From a bacterium (GTDB lineage Bacteria; Patescibacteriota; Minisyncoccia; UBA6257; WO2-44-18): DNA of 46,923 bases. A program made the translations under genes and the position numbers. Below, piece after piece: positions 19,310 to 29,220 of this stretch. The stretch covers positions 1 to 46,923 of the forward strand of contig JAUYHP010000038.1 in the NCBI GenBank assembly GCA_030689595.1. The letters run 5' to 3'. The notes beneath the pieces are model-generated. The model was given only the letters and a program-made list of their open reading frames with translations, had not been told where the DNA came from and searched no databases. Numbering within the stretch: the stretch's first letter is position 1; each line of letters opens with the position of its first letter.

Positions 19310-20743
19310 ATGGCTAAATATATACCCACGATAGGCCTGGAAATACACGCCGAGCTAAAGACCGAGACTAAGATGTTTTGTGATTCGCTTAACGATCCTA
19401 ATGAGAAGCATCCCAACACCAACGTCTGTCCGGTTTGTCTGGGCCACCCCGGCACCTTGCCGGTTATCAATAAAAAAGCCGTTGAAGCCGTCCTCAAGGT
19501 GGGTATGGCTTTAAATGGCGAGATACCAGCCTCATCCAAATTCGATCGTAAAAACTATTTTTATCCTGATCTACCTAAGGGTTATCAAATTTCGCAATAT
19601 GATTTACCGTTGATATTCGGCGGTGTTCTTAACGGTGTTCGCCTCACTAGAATCCATTTGGAAGAGGATACTGGCAAGTTGGCGCATGGTGCTGATGAGG
19701 GTGGTAAGTCCGTAAGTTTTGTGGACTTCAATCGTGCTGGGGTGCCGTTGATGGAATTAGTTACCGAGCCAGATGTCAAAAACTCCGACGAGGCAGTGGA
19801 GTTTGCTAAGGAATTGCAAATTATATTGCGTTATTTAGGCGCTTCTGATGCTGATATGGATAGGGGCCAGATGAGAGTGGAAGCCAACGTAAGCATTAGC
19901 TCTGGCGAAGGACCATTAGGTACAAAGGTTGAAGTTAAAAACATAAATTCGTTTAAAGCAGTTCACGACGCTATTGAATATGAATTAAAGCGCCAACAAG
20001 AAGTTTTGGAAAGCGGCAAAAAAGTTGTCCAAGAAACGCGTGGGTGGGATGAGAACAAAAAGGCCACCGTATCACAACGGCTTAAAGAAGAAGCCCATGA
20101 TTATCGCTATTTCCCAGAGCCGGATTTGCCGCCACTGGATATGAGTAAATTTGATTTGGGCGAGCTAAAACGCTCCATCCCCGAGTTGCCGCAAGAAAAA
20201 AGAATCAGGTTGATAGAAGAGTATAAGTTGACGCCAGAGCAGGCTGCACTTTTAACTAATGATAAATTGACAGTCGATTATTTTGAGGCGGCTGCTTCAG
20301 AGTTGAAGACGTTTATCCCTAGCGCAGAATTCCAATTGTTATTTAATTATTTCACCAACGATTTATTTGGCTTAGTTTCAGAGAAGGGGATCAGGATTGA
20401 AGATTTGAAATTGACGCCAGAGAACTTCGCCGAATTAGTGGCGCTGGTTATGACCAATAAGGTTTCTAGTCGTACCGCCAAAGATTTACTGCCGCGCATT
20501 ATGGAGAATGGCGAAGATCCTCATGAAATAGCCGAAGCCGAAGGTTTGTTGCAGGTCTCCGATAAAGCCCAATTGCTCTTGGTGGCCAAATTGATTATGG
20601 ACAACAACCCACAGGCAATTGCTGATTACAAAAAAGGCAAGTCTAGCGCCTTACAGTTTATGATTGGCAAAGCTATGGGCGAACTTAAGGGCAGTGGCGA
20701 CCCAGCTGTTTTGCAAGAGGTATTCAAAGAGTTGCTGGGCTAG
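19310..20743 (+). CDS. gatB: Asp-tRNA(Asn)/Glu-tRNA(Gln) amidotransferase subunit B
   Basis: IGLEIHAELKTETKMFC; YPDLPKGYQISQYDLP; QMRVEANVSI. Confidence 0.97.
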   Translation: MAKYIPTIGLEIHAELKTETKMFCDSLNDPNEKHPNTNVCPVCLGHPGTLPVINKKAVEAVLKVGMALNGEIPASSKFDRKNYFYPDLPKGYQISQYDLPLIFGGVLNGVRLTRIHLEEDTGKLAHGADEGGKSVSFVDFNRAGVPLMELVTEPDVKNSDEAVEFAKELQIILRYLGASDADMDRGQMRVEANVSISSGEGPLGTKVEVKNINSFKAVHDAIEYELKRQQEVLESGKKVVQETRGWDENKKATVSQRLKEEAHDYRYFPEPDLPPLDMSKFDLGELKRSIPELPQEKRIRLIEEYKLTPEQAALLTNDKLTVDYFEAAASELKTFIPSAEFQLLFNYFTNDLFGLVSEKGIRIEDLKLTPENFAELVALVMTNKVSSRTAKDLLPRIMENGEDPHEIAEAEGLLQVSDKAQLLLVAKLIMDNNPQAIADYKKGKSSALQFMIGKAMGELKGSGDPAVLQEVFKELLG

Positions 20744-20789
20744 TCTATGTTGGGCAAACTGTTTCATGCTATCTGCCCGGGAAACTCAG

Positions 20790-20820
20790 ATCCCTCCGTC
20801 AATTGACGGAGGGATTTTTA
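20790..20820. terminator. Palindromic terminator between convergent gatB and rnc
   Basis: atccctccgtcaattgacggagggat (perfect 26-nt palindrome) followed by tttta. Confidence 0.82.
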
Positions 20821-20844
20821 TTTGAATGATTTACTTACTTCTTA

Positions 20845-21534
20845 CTAACTACTATCTACTACCTTCAGAGCTTCTTTAGCCGCCCCTATTTCAGCGTCTT
20901 GTTTGGCTGGGCCATTACCGCGGGCGACTAGTTTGTCATCAAAATAAACACCAACTACAAAAGTTCGGTCATGGTCAGGTCCATGCTCCTCTAGTACTTT
21001 ATAGTTAGGTGTAATTTTTAAAGTGGCTTGCACTTTTTCTTGCAGTAAACTCTTAGCATCTTTATAAAGTCCTTTTTTAATCACTTCGTCTAGATGCGTC
21101 ATTACAACCGAATCAATAAATGTCTTGCTCTTTTGATAATCAGAATCCAAATAGACAGCGCCGATAATGGCTTCCATAGCATTGGCTAAAATGACATCTC
21201 GAGCGCGGCCGGTGTCTTTGGATTCTCCTTGTGATAACAGCATAAATTTATCCAAATCTAATTCGCGGGCAACTGTGGCCATCATAATATAGTTGACCAG
21301 AGCTGCTCGCAAACTGGTCAAGTGGCCCTCTTGTTGATCCGGGTAGCGATGATAAAGATTCTCCGTTACTGCCAATTCTAAAACCGCATCGCCTAAAAAT
21401 TCTAAGCGCTCATTGTTAGAAGATTTCCAGCCTGGATTTTCGTTCAGGTAGGAGCGATGTGTTAGGGCTTCGTTAAGTAGATCTTTATCGTTGAAGCTGT
21501 AGCCCAAATTTTTCTCTAATGCTGATAAGTTCAT
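20845..21534 (-). CDS. rnc: Ribonuclease III
   Basis: LTHRSYLNENPGWKSSNNERLEFLGDAVLELAVTENLY; dsRBD C-terminus. Confidence 0.96.
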   Translation of the reverse strand: MNLSALEKNLGYSFNDKDLLNEALTHRSYLNENPGWKSSNNERLEFLGDAVLELAVTENLYHRYPDQQEGHLTSLRAALVNYIMMATVARELDLDKFMLLSQGESKDTGRARDVILANAMEAIIGAVYLDSDYQKSKTFIDSVVMTHLDEVIKKGLYKDAKSLLQEKVQATLKITPNYKVLEEHGPDHDRTFVVGVYFDDKLVARGNGPAKQDAEIGAAKEALKVVDSS

Positions 21535-21624
21535 TCTTAATGACAAGGTCATTAAGTTATTAAGTAATTAAGTAATTGGAATGAACCGATCACTCAATAA
21601 CCTAGTAACTCAATATCTTAATAA

Positions 21625-22149
21625 TTATTTTTTAGGTTTCTTAGTTGTTTTCGGCTTTTTTTCCTCGGCCCGTTTTGGGTTCGTGGCTTCGACATCGCCT
21701 TTGGCGATCGTTGGAGCTTCATTGCCTGCAGCTTCTTCCAACTGTTTATATATAGTACCTAGTACGCCGTTTATAAATTTGCCGGAATTAGGTCCGCCAT
21801 AATTTTTGGCTATTTCAATGGCCTCATTGATAGCCACCTTAGGCGGGACTTCGTTAGGATCTGCGTGTAGCAGTTCGTAAAGGCCGATACGCAAAGCATT
21901 GCGATCAATGACAGCGATTTGTTCTAGCGGCCATTCTGGGGCGGCTTTGGTTATCAAATTATTTAATTCATCTAGATGCTCAATGACACCCTTTACCAAT
22001 CGCCAGACAAAATCCGGCTCATCTAGGCCGGGCGCAAACTCAGCCAAATTACGCTCCACGATCTCGGTGAGATCGGACTTCATTTTGTAAAAGTCCCATT
22101 CATATAGAGACTGCAATACAATTGAACGAGCTAATTGACGAGTGGCCAT
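21625..22149 (-). CDS. nusB: Transcription antitermination factor NusB with basic C-terminal tail
   Basis: [55 protein letters not shown]. Confidence 0.93.
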   Translation of the reverse strand: MATRQLARSIVLQSLYEWDFYKMKSDLTEIVERNLAEFAPGLDEPDFVWRLVKGVIEHLDELNNLITKAAPEWPLEQIAVIDRNALRIGLYELLHADPNEVPPKVAINEAIEIAKNYGGPNSGKFINGVLGTIYKQLEEAAGNEAPTIAKGDVEATNPKRAEEKKPKTTKKPKK

Positions 22150-22189
22150 ACAATATTATTTTATAAAGTTACCGGGATTTGTAAAGCTC

Positions 22190-22351
22190 TTAAGATTTCT
22201 TATAGACACCACATTGTGGGCAGGCCTTATGTTGTAATCTTGGCCCTTGGCAATTTTCACAAACATTAATCTTAATTTTTTTGTAAGCCAAATGAGATCG
22301 GCGTCGGCCGACTTTGGATTTCGAATGATGTTTTACTGGTACGCCACCCAT
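22190..22351 (-). CDS. rpmF: 50S ribosomal protein L32 (53 aa, not in the ORF track)
   Basis: Manual minus-strand translation MGGVPVKHHSKSKVGRRRSHLAYKKIKINVCENCQGPRLQHKACPQCGVYKKS*, with CxxC...CxxC zinc ribbon. Confidence 0.93.
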   Translation of the reverse strand: MGGVPVKHHSKSKVGRRRSHLAYKKIKINVCENCQGPRLQHKACPQCGVYKKS

Positions 22352-22464
22352 CCCGTTAGAAGCAGGTCGCGATCTTCGCGAGGCTGCAAAATTAATTTAA
22401 GGTTAATATTGATTATAATTGATATCGTCCATGGTCCCATAAGCAATCGCGGCTTCTAACGGGA
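22351..22464. repeat. Inverted repeat with 13-bp perfect arms (22351-22363 / 22452-22464) plus a 6-bp inner arm
   Basis: tcccgttagaagc ... gcttctaacggga; inner cgcgat (22368-22373) / atcgcg (22446-22451). Confidence 0.85.
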
Positions 22465-22482
22465 CTCATAGCTTAATCAGTC

Positions 22483-23130
22483 TTACGATTTAGATATAAT
22501 CCTAGAACAATTCTTTAGGAAGGTCAACCGGTGGATTTTACTTGGGCCGCATTTTCTTATGGCGGCCAAGTGTTGTTTAGTGCCATAGCCCTTGTGGTTA
22601 TCGAGTCCATAATTTGGATATTTTTTGTGATAACGCGCCATAAGCGCATCCCTCTTTACCTTAGCGACAACAGAGGCCAGTTTTATGGCATTATATTTTT
22701 CATCGCCACGGACGATAGTGCTGGCGTGTAGCGTGTGGGTAGTTTTTAGCCAAGCGGTATTCAAGTACAAACCGCCATCCAACCAAACTTTAATTTTTTT
22801 CGTTTTTCGCGTCGCATCATTTGCTATTTGCCAGTTGCCATTCGCCAATAGCCGCGAGAGCGCTCTAGTAGCGGCCAAATTAGCGGCCTTCGTGATATTA
22901 ATGCGATCAATTGTGCCGGGATATACGCTGGCGGTGGCGTAGAAAATGTCATCAGCTTGGTCAATCCATTTCAGCCAGCTGGCTCTTTGTCGGTGTGATA
23001 ATTTTTTCGAATCTTTGAACCTCTGTCGGTATTTTGTCGGTAGGGCTAAGGCAGTCACGGTGATCGGACCGGCGAGTGGCCCTCGCCCGACCTCATCAAT
23101 GCCAATTATAAATTTGGTCATTGTCATCAT
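22483..23130 (-). CDS. rnhB: Ribonuclease HII
   Basis: FIIGIDEVGRGPLAGPITVTAL; ASVVAKVKRDALMARYHKKYPNYGLDNHKGYGT. Confidence 0.95.
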   Translation of the reverse strand: MMTMTKFIIGIDEVGRGPLAGPITVTALALPTKYRQRFKDSKKLSHRQRASWLKWIDQADDIFYATASVYPGTIDRINITKAANLAATRALSRLLANGNWQIANDATRKTKKIKVWLDGGLYLNTAWLKTTHTLHASTIVRGDEKYNAIKLASVVAKVKRDALMARYHKKYPNYGLDNHKGYGTKQHLAAIRKCGPSKIHRLTFLKNCSRIISKS

Positions 23131-23199
23131 TTATCCTATATGCTAGCGTAATTATTGGTACTTCCGCAAGGAAGTTTGACAATCAAAGAGGAGAGGCGA

Positions 23200-24117
23200 A
23201 TGAGAAAGCTCCACCTTGCTCTGGCCGTTTTGTTCTTGGCTGTTCTCGCCAGCGGCTGTTACCGCCCCCGTTACCGTGATGATAGCGGTCGTTCTCTGTC
23301 GCCGCCTGAAGCCGCAGTGGCCGACAGCTTGGACGAACGTCTGGATGAGATTTATAAGCAAGCCGACTATTTGGCGTATATCGAAGTTGACGTTACTTTA
23401 CAAAATTCGAGAGGCGGACGAACTACTTATAGCAAGTCTTACAATGATCGTGAAGGCAATGCGCGGATTATCAATATTCCTTACCACGTTGATGGTGAGG
23501 GTCGGCGTATAATTTCTGGCATGCCGTATTATTCGACCGATAGAAATAGTCGCTTAGCTCGTGGCGTTCTGTCTGGGTCGTTGCTGTATCACCAAGCGTC
23601 TCGTCGCTATTATATTTTGACTGCGGGTCATATTTATGACAGCAGCTATGTCATTAACAAGATCGTCGTTTGGTTTAAGGGTGATGTCGGAGGTCCCTAT
23701 GAAGCCTCATTGAGCGGTGTTAATTCTAGGATTGATGCGGCGGTACTTTTTTTGAAACCTGATTTTACCTTCAACGGACGTTTGGGCCGTTTGGGCAATT
23801 CAAATTCGCTCAAGGTGACCGACGGCGTTGTGGCCTTGGGCGCGCCGTTAGATATCAAAGATGTTTTCTCTTATGGTCGGGTCAATAGTTTCTTGGAATA
23901 CGCCGATCTTAATGGGAACGCGTTGTCGAAGTTTGTCATGCATGGCGCTGCCATTGATTTCGGTAACAGCGGTGGGCCGTTGATTGATATGAGCGGCAAC
24001 ATCGTGGGCATTAACGTGGGCGCCATTGCTGGCGGGCTGGTGGCTCATCCGTTAGCCACACCCATCAATGACATCAAAGATGTCATGAACGATTTATATA
24101 ATGGAGTAAGACATTAA
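23200..24117 (+). CDS. Trypsin-like serine protease, predicted lipoprotein
   Basis: Signal plus lipobox MRKLHLALAVLFLAVLASGC; triad TAGHIYD / RIDAAVLF / GNSGGPL; start adjusted to the SD-preceded ATG. Confidence 0.85.
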   Translation: MRKLHLALAVLFLAVLASGCYRPRYRDDSGRSLSPPEAAVADSLDERLDEIYKQADYLAYIEVDVTLQNSRGGRTTYSKSYNDREGNARIINIPYHVDGEGRRIISGMPYYSTDRNSRLARGVLSGSLLYHQASRRYYILTAGHIYDSSYVINKIVVWFKGDVGGPYEASLSGVNSRIDAAVLFLKPDFTFNGRLGRLGNSNSLKVTDGVVALGAPLDIKDVFSYGRVNSFLEYADLNGNALSKFVMHGAAIDFGNSGGPLIDMSGNIVGINVGAIAGGLVAHPLATPINDIKDVMNDLYNGVRH

Positions 24118-24127
24118 TAATCGGCCC

Positions 24128-24152
24128 CTGCCTTAAGCGGGGGCTTTTTTTC
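24128..24152 (+). terminator. Probable intrinsic terminator
   Basis: gcccctgccttaagcgggggc followed by ttttttt. Confidence 0.75.
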
Positions 24153-24246
24153 TGCGCCAGCAAAATCTATAATGATAGTAATCGCAGACTCAAAAGATTT
24201 TATTTATCAGAATTATTTGTTATTATTTGCTAACACTTAACACTCT

Positions 24247-27200
24247 ATGAAATTCGTACATCTACACACTCACAGTCATTATTCTTTGCTTGATGGCTTG
24301 GCCAAAATAGATGATTTAATCGAGCGAGCTAAAGAATTAAATATGGATTCTTTGGCAATCACAGATCACGGCAACCTTTATGGCGCCGTGGAATTTTATA
24401 AAAAGGCCAAAGCGGCCAATATAAAGCCCATTCTTGGGGTCGAGGCCTACATCGCTCCGGGTGATCATCGTGATAAAACTCCGCAAAGTGACGAGAAGTA
24501 TTTTCATCTTATTTTGTTGGCTAAAAATGAGATTGGATGGCGTAATTTGGTCCAGTTAGTCACTAAAGCAAACCTCGACGGCTTTTATTACAAGCCGCGC
24601 ATGGACAAAGAATTATTGCGCCAGCACCACGAAGGCTTGATAGCCTTGTCTGGCTGTCTGTCGGGCGAAGTGTCGCGCGCGCTTTTGAAGAAAGATGTCG
24701 CCACTGCCACGAAAATTGCTTTGGAATATCAGGATATTTTTCAGCCAGGGAATTTTTTTATTGAGGTTGGGCATCACCCTGGCATTACAGAAACCCTGAA
24801 GGTTAAAGATGGCTTACGCGTCGTTGCCCGAGAGACTGGCATACCGCTTGTTGCGACCCAAGATGTTCACTATGCACGGGCTGAGGACACCGAGTACCAC
24901 GATATTTTATTAGCTGTGCAGACGGGGAATAAAGTGGGCGACAAAGATCGCCTTAGTTTAAAAGAGGACGATTTTTCTATGCGCTCTGCCGAAAAAATGG
25001 CCGAAGCATTTAAAGATGAGCCAGAGGCAATAACTAACACCGTAAAGATTGCCGAGCAGTGTAATGTGGAATTAAAACTCAATCAAATTGTTTTACCAAA
25101 ATTTCCGTTGCCAGCCGATGGCTTGTCAGCTATGGAATATTTGCGCGAGTTGGTGGTAGAGAAATTACCAGGACGTTATTCTGAGCTCACGCCCGCAGTC
25201 AAAGAGCGGGCTGAATATGAGCTGTCGGTCATTGAAAAAATGGGATTCCCAGATTATTTTTTGATAGTCCAGGATTTTATCAATTGGTCTAAAGAGCGGG
25301 GGATAGTTGTTGGCCCAGGTCGTGGCTCGGCGGCCGGCAGTTTGATTTCATATGTGCTAGGCATTACTGATGTGGATCCCCTAAAATACGATCTGCTTTT
25401 TGAAAGGTTTTTGAATCCCGATCGTATTCAACTTCCTGATATAGACGTAGACATAACTGACCGTCGACGGGATGAGGTTTTTGGCTACCTTGTTGAGAAA
25501 TATGGCCAAGACCGTGTGGCGCATATAATAACTTTTGGTACTATGGCGGCACGCGCCGCTATTCGTGATGTTGGTAGGGCTTTGGGTATTAGCTATGGTC
25601 TTTGCGATCAGTTAGCCAAGATGGTTCCATTTAATGTCGGCATTGAAGATGCGATTAAACTTCAAGAGATAGCCGATCTATATAATAGCAATCCTGACGC
25701 CAAAAGGATTTTGGACGGCGCCAAGCATTTAGAGGGGGTGGCGCGGCATGCTTCAGTTCATGCCTGTGGGACTGTGATTGCCGATGGACCATTGACTAAT
25801 TATTTACCATTACAACGAGCGCCACAGGATGACAATGTGATTGTTACTCAGTTCGAAATGCATAGCGTGGAAGATCTGGGCCTGTTAAAGATGGATTTAC
25901 TGGGCCTCAAGAACTTAACGATCATTGAAGATGCGATTAATTTGATTAAGGAATATCACGATCGGAATTTAGTCTTAAGCCAGATTCCATTGGACGACCC
26001 GAAGACTTTTGAATTGTTACAGGCAGCTGACACGGTCGGAGTTTTTCAATTCGAGTCTAGTGGTATGCGTCGATATATGAAAGAAATAAAACCAACCGAA
26101 CTGGAAGATTTGATCGCTTTAGTGGCCCTGTTTCGGCCGGGCCCGATGGACCTTATACCAACATATATTTTACGTAAACATGGCCAAGAGGAGATTGCTT
26201 ATTTGCATCCCAGTCTTGAGCCGATTTTAAAAAATACTTATGGCGTAGGTGTTTATCAGGAACAAATGATGCGCATTGCTAGAGACTTAGCCGGATTTTC
26301 TTTGTCCGAGGCCGATACGTTGCGTAAGGCCATTGGAAAAAAAATAAAAAGTTTATTGGATAAACAAAAAAGCAAGTTGATCGAGGGCATGGTCAAAAAC
26401 GATATTGAGCGGGGAACCGCTGAAGCTATCTGGGAATTATTTCCGCCATTTGCTAGATACGGGTTTAATAGATCTCACGCTGTTTGCTACGCCTTGATTG
26501 GTTATCAAACGGCGTATCTCAAGGCGCATTACCCGATAGAATTTCGCGCCAGCCTGCTTAACGCTGATAGCGGCGACACATCAAGAATTTCTTTTTTGAT
26601 GGATGAATGTAGGCGAAATAATATTGAAGTATTGGCGCCAGATATAAATAAAAGTTCAGCAGCTTTTACCCCGGAGCAGGGAGCCATACGTTTTGGCCTG
26701 ACAGCTATTAAAAATGTTGGCAAGAACATAGTCGAAGCCATTATTGAGGAGCGCCAAAGAGGCGGTCCATTTGATAGCTTAGCCGCATTGTTAAATAGAG
26801 TTAGGCACAAAGATCTTAATAAAAAATCTTTAGAAAGCCTTATTAAATCTGGGGCATTGGATTCGTTGGGCGTGGAGAGGAACCAGGCGTTAGCTAGTAT
26901 TGATGAGATATTAAAATTTGGTAGCTTGATTCGTAAAGAAGATCAAACTTCGCAGATGGGCTTGTTTGGTGCCGGAGATTTGAAGCAGTCGCTTAACTTA
27001 AAGTCGGCTCCGCCAGCCTCTATGTCAGATAAATTGACTTGGGAAAAAGAATTGTTGGGCTTGTATGTCTCTGATCATCCACTGAATGAACACCGTGGCA
27101 AAATTGAACAGATCAAGGCCAGATCAATACAAGACTTGATTAAGGCACCGACATCGTTTTCCGGAAGTCAGACCATAGCTGGCATTATTTCCAAAGTTCA

Positions 27201-27405
27201 AAGAATTGTAACTAAAACTGGCAAGCCCATGTTGTTCGCTAAAGTCGAAGACTTCAAAGACATTATGGAGATTGTTGTTTTCCCAGACACTTTGGCTAAA
27301 AATAACGACATTTGGCAAGAAAATCGATTAGTTGTGATTAACGGCAAAATGTCGCGTCGCGATAGCGAAGTTAAGTTGATCTGTGATAAAGTAGAAGAAT
27401 TATGA
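24247..27405 (+). CDS. dnaE: DNA polymerase III alpha subunit
   Basis: PHP HTHSHYSLLDGLAKIDDLIERAKEL; PDIDVDITDRRRDEVFGYLVEKYG; GVYQEQMM; OB-fold C-terminus. Confidence 0.97.
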   Translation: MKFVHLHTHSHYSLLDGLAKIDDLIERAKELNMDSLAITDHGNLYGAVEFYKKAKAANIKPILGVEAYIAPGDHRDKTPQSDEKYFHLILLAKNEIGWRNLVQLVTKANLDGFYYKPRMDKELLRQHHEGLIALSGCLSGEVSRALLKKDVATATKIALEYQDIFQPGNFFIEVGHHPGITETLKVKDGLRVVARETGIPLVATQDVHYARAEDTEYHDILLAVQTGNKVGDKDRLSLKEDDFSMRSAEKMAEAFKDEPEAITNTVKIAEQCNVELKLNQIVLPKFPLPADGLSAMEYLRELVVEKLPGRYSELTPAVKERAEYELSVIEKMGFPDYFLIVQDFINWSKERGIVVGPGRGSAAGSLISYVLGITDVDPLKYDLLFERFLNPDRIQLPDIDVDITDRRRDEVFGYLVEKYGQDRVAHIITFGTMAARAAIRDVGRALGISYGLCDQLAKMVPFNVGIEDAIKLQEIADLYNSNPDAKRILDGAKHLEGVARHASVHACGTVIADGPLTNYLPLQRAPQDDNVIVTQFEMHSVEDLGLLKMDLLGLKNLTIIEDAINLIKEYHDRNLVLSQIPLDDPKTFELLQAADTVGVFQFESSGMRRYMKEIKPTELEDLIALVALFRPGPMDLIPTYILRKHGQEEIAYLHPSLEPILKNTYGVGVYQEQMMRIARDLAGFSLSEADTLRKAIGKKIKSLLDKQKSKLIEGMVKNDIERGTAEAIWELFPPFARYGFNRSHAVCYALIGYQTAYLKAHYPIEFRASLLNADSGDTSRISFLMDECRRNNIEVLAPDINKSSAAFTPEQGAIRFGLTAIKNVGKNIVEAIIEERQRGGPFDSLAALLNRVRHKDLNKKSLESLIKSGALDSLGVERNQALASIDEILKFGSLIRKEDQTSQMGLFGAGDLKQSLNLKSAPPASMSDKLTWEKELLGLYVSDHPLNEHRGKIEQIKARSIQDLIKAPTSFSGSQTIAGIISKVQRIVTKTGKPMLFAKVEDFKDIMEIVVFPDTLAKNNDIWQENRLVVINGKMSRRDSEVKLICDKVEEL

Positions 27406-29135
27406 AGCAAACAGAATCTATCGACGACGTTCGACATTCCTTGGCCCATCTTTTGGCCGCAGCTGTTCTTAGAGATTTCCCGAAAGCTAAATTAGCCATT
27501 GGGCCCGTCATCGAAAACGGATTCTATTATGACTTTCTTTTGCCCAGACCATTGACGCCTGATGATTTAAAAAGATTTCAGAAGACAATGAGAGAATTGG
27601 TCAAAGCTAATTTGCCCTTCAGTGGTCAAGAAGTCACGCCGGCCCAAGCTAAAGAACAATTTAAAGATCAACAATTTAAATTAGAGCTCATAGATGAATT
27701 TACCAATCCGCCAGCCGGCGACAAACAACCTCTGACCGTTTACGATACCGGTGATATATTTTCTGATCTGTGTCGCGGTGGTCACGTTAACAAGACGGGC
27801 GAGATCAATGCGGATGGATTCAAATTAGATAAAATCGCTGGAGCTTATTGGCGTGGCGATGAAAAGAACCCACAATTACAACGTGTTTATGGTTTGGCCT
27901 TCGACACCAAAGAAGAGCTGGATAATTATCTAGTTATGCGCGAAGAAGCGCAGAGGCGTGACCATCGTAAGTTGGGCAAAGAGCTAGGCCTTTTTATGAT
28001 CAGCGACGAAGTCGGCCCAGGGTTGCCGCTCTTTTATCCCAAGGGGGCAATCTTGCGACGTTTGGTTGAGAATTTCATTACCGAGCTACAGGAGAAGCGC
28101 GGCTATCAGCCAATCTGGATACCGCACATCACCAAGGGTGAGCTTTATAAAATTTCTGGGCATTTAGATAAGTATGATGCCATGTTCCCGCCAATGAAAT
28201 TAAAAAATGAGGCTGATTATTATATCAAGCCAATGAACTGCCCGCACTTTATGATGCTCTATAAGTCTGAACAACATTCTTATAAAGAGCTACCGTTGCG
28301 CTATACATCTACGACTACTGTCTATCGCCACGAGAAGAGCGGCGAGCTTTCTGGTTTAACTCGCGTCCGATCGTTAACCCAGGATGATTGCCATGTTTTT
28401 TCAACGCCAGATCAGCTAGAGGGCGAAATTAATTTAATGCTAGATATGATCGCCGAAGTTTATGATAAGTTTGGTTTTAAAGATTTCCGCGTTCGGGTAT
28501 CCACTCACGATCCCGAAGACAAAGATAAATATATTGGCGACCCTAAGATATGGGCAGTGTCAGAAAAAACTCTCACAGATTTAATTAGAAAACGGAAATG
28601 GGAATATGAGATAGGGGTTGGCGAAGCCGCCTTTTACGGACCCAAATTAGATTTTATTTTCAAAGACGTTCTGGGGCGAGAGTGGCAGATGACTACTATT
28701 CAATTAGACATGAACCTGCCCAAGAGATTCGATCTGGAATATATTGCCGCTGATGGCACCAAACAGCAGCCGGTGGTTCTTCACCGGGCCATATTGGGAT
28801 CAACAGAGAGATTTCTGGGTATTCTGATTGAGCATTACGCTGGCGCATTCCCATTCTGGCTGGCGCCAGTTCAGCTAAAGATAATACCTGTGGGCGAAAA
28901 GCATCTTGATTATGCCAAGGAGATCGCCGATCAGCTGAAAGACTATCGTGTGGAGGTTGCTAGTGAAAATGAAACCGTAGGCAAAAAGATACGCAACGCC
29001 GAATTGCAAAAGATACCTTATTTGTTAGTGGTTGGTGACACTGAAATAAGCAATAAAACCGTTCGTGTGCGCGAAAGACAAAAGGGTGACTTGGGTGAGA
29101 TGGCGGTGGATAAATTCCTCAAGGACTTAGCGTAA
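27402..29135 (+). CDS. thrS: Threonyl-tRNA synthetase lacking the N-terminal TGS domain
   Basis: HSLAHLLAAAV and CRGGHV editing motifs; KPMNCPHFMMLYKSEQHSYKELPLR; LAPVQLKIIPVGEKH. Confidence 0.96.
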   Translation: MKQTESIDDVRHSLAHLLAAAVLRDFPKAKLAIGPVIENGFYYDFLLPRPLTPDDLKRFQKTMRELVKANLPFSGQEVTPAQAKEQFKDQQFKLELIDEFTNPPAGDKQPLTVYDTGDIFSDLCRGGHVNKTGEINADGFKLDKIAGAYWRGDEKNPQLQRVYGLAFDTKEELDNYLVMREEAQRRDHRKLGKELGLFMISDEVGPGLPLFYPKGAILRRLVENFITELQEKRGYQPIWIPHITKGELYKISGHLDKYDAMFPPMKLKNEADYYIKPMNCPHFMMLYKSEQHSYKELPLRYTSTTTVYRHEKSGELSGLTRVRSLTQDDCHVFSTPDQLEGEINLMLDMIAEVYDKFGFKDFRVRVSTHDPEDKDKYIGDPKIWAVSEKTLTDLIRKRKWEYEIGVGEAAFYGPKLDFIFKDVLGREWQMTTIQLDMNLPKRFDLEYIAADGTKQQPVVLHRAILGSTERFLGILIEHYAGAFPFWLAPVQLKIIPVGEKHLDYAKEIADQLKDYRVEVASENETVGKKIRNAELQKIPYLLVVGDTEISNKTVRVRERQKGDLGEMAVDKFLKDLA

Positions 29136-29220
29136 AAACATACTTGCCAGGGCGCGGATTTCCTGCTAAATTAATTGCAGTTTCTTTTACATATCAATTG
29201 ATACTCATGGGAGGCAAACA

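Noticed and set aside
22531-23146. Plus-strand ORFs 22531..22731, 22685..22942 and 22946..23146
   Set aside because: Antisense to rnhB, which has clear RNase HII motifs; no independent support.
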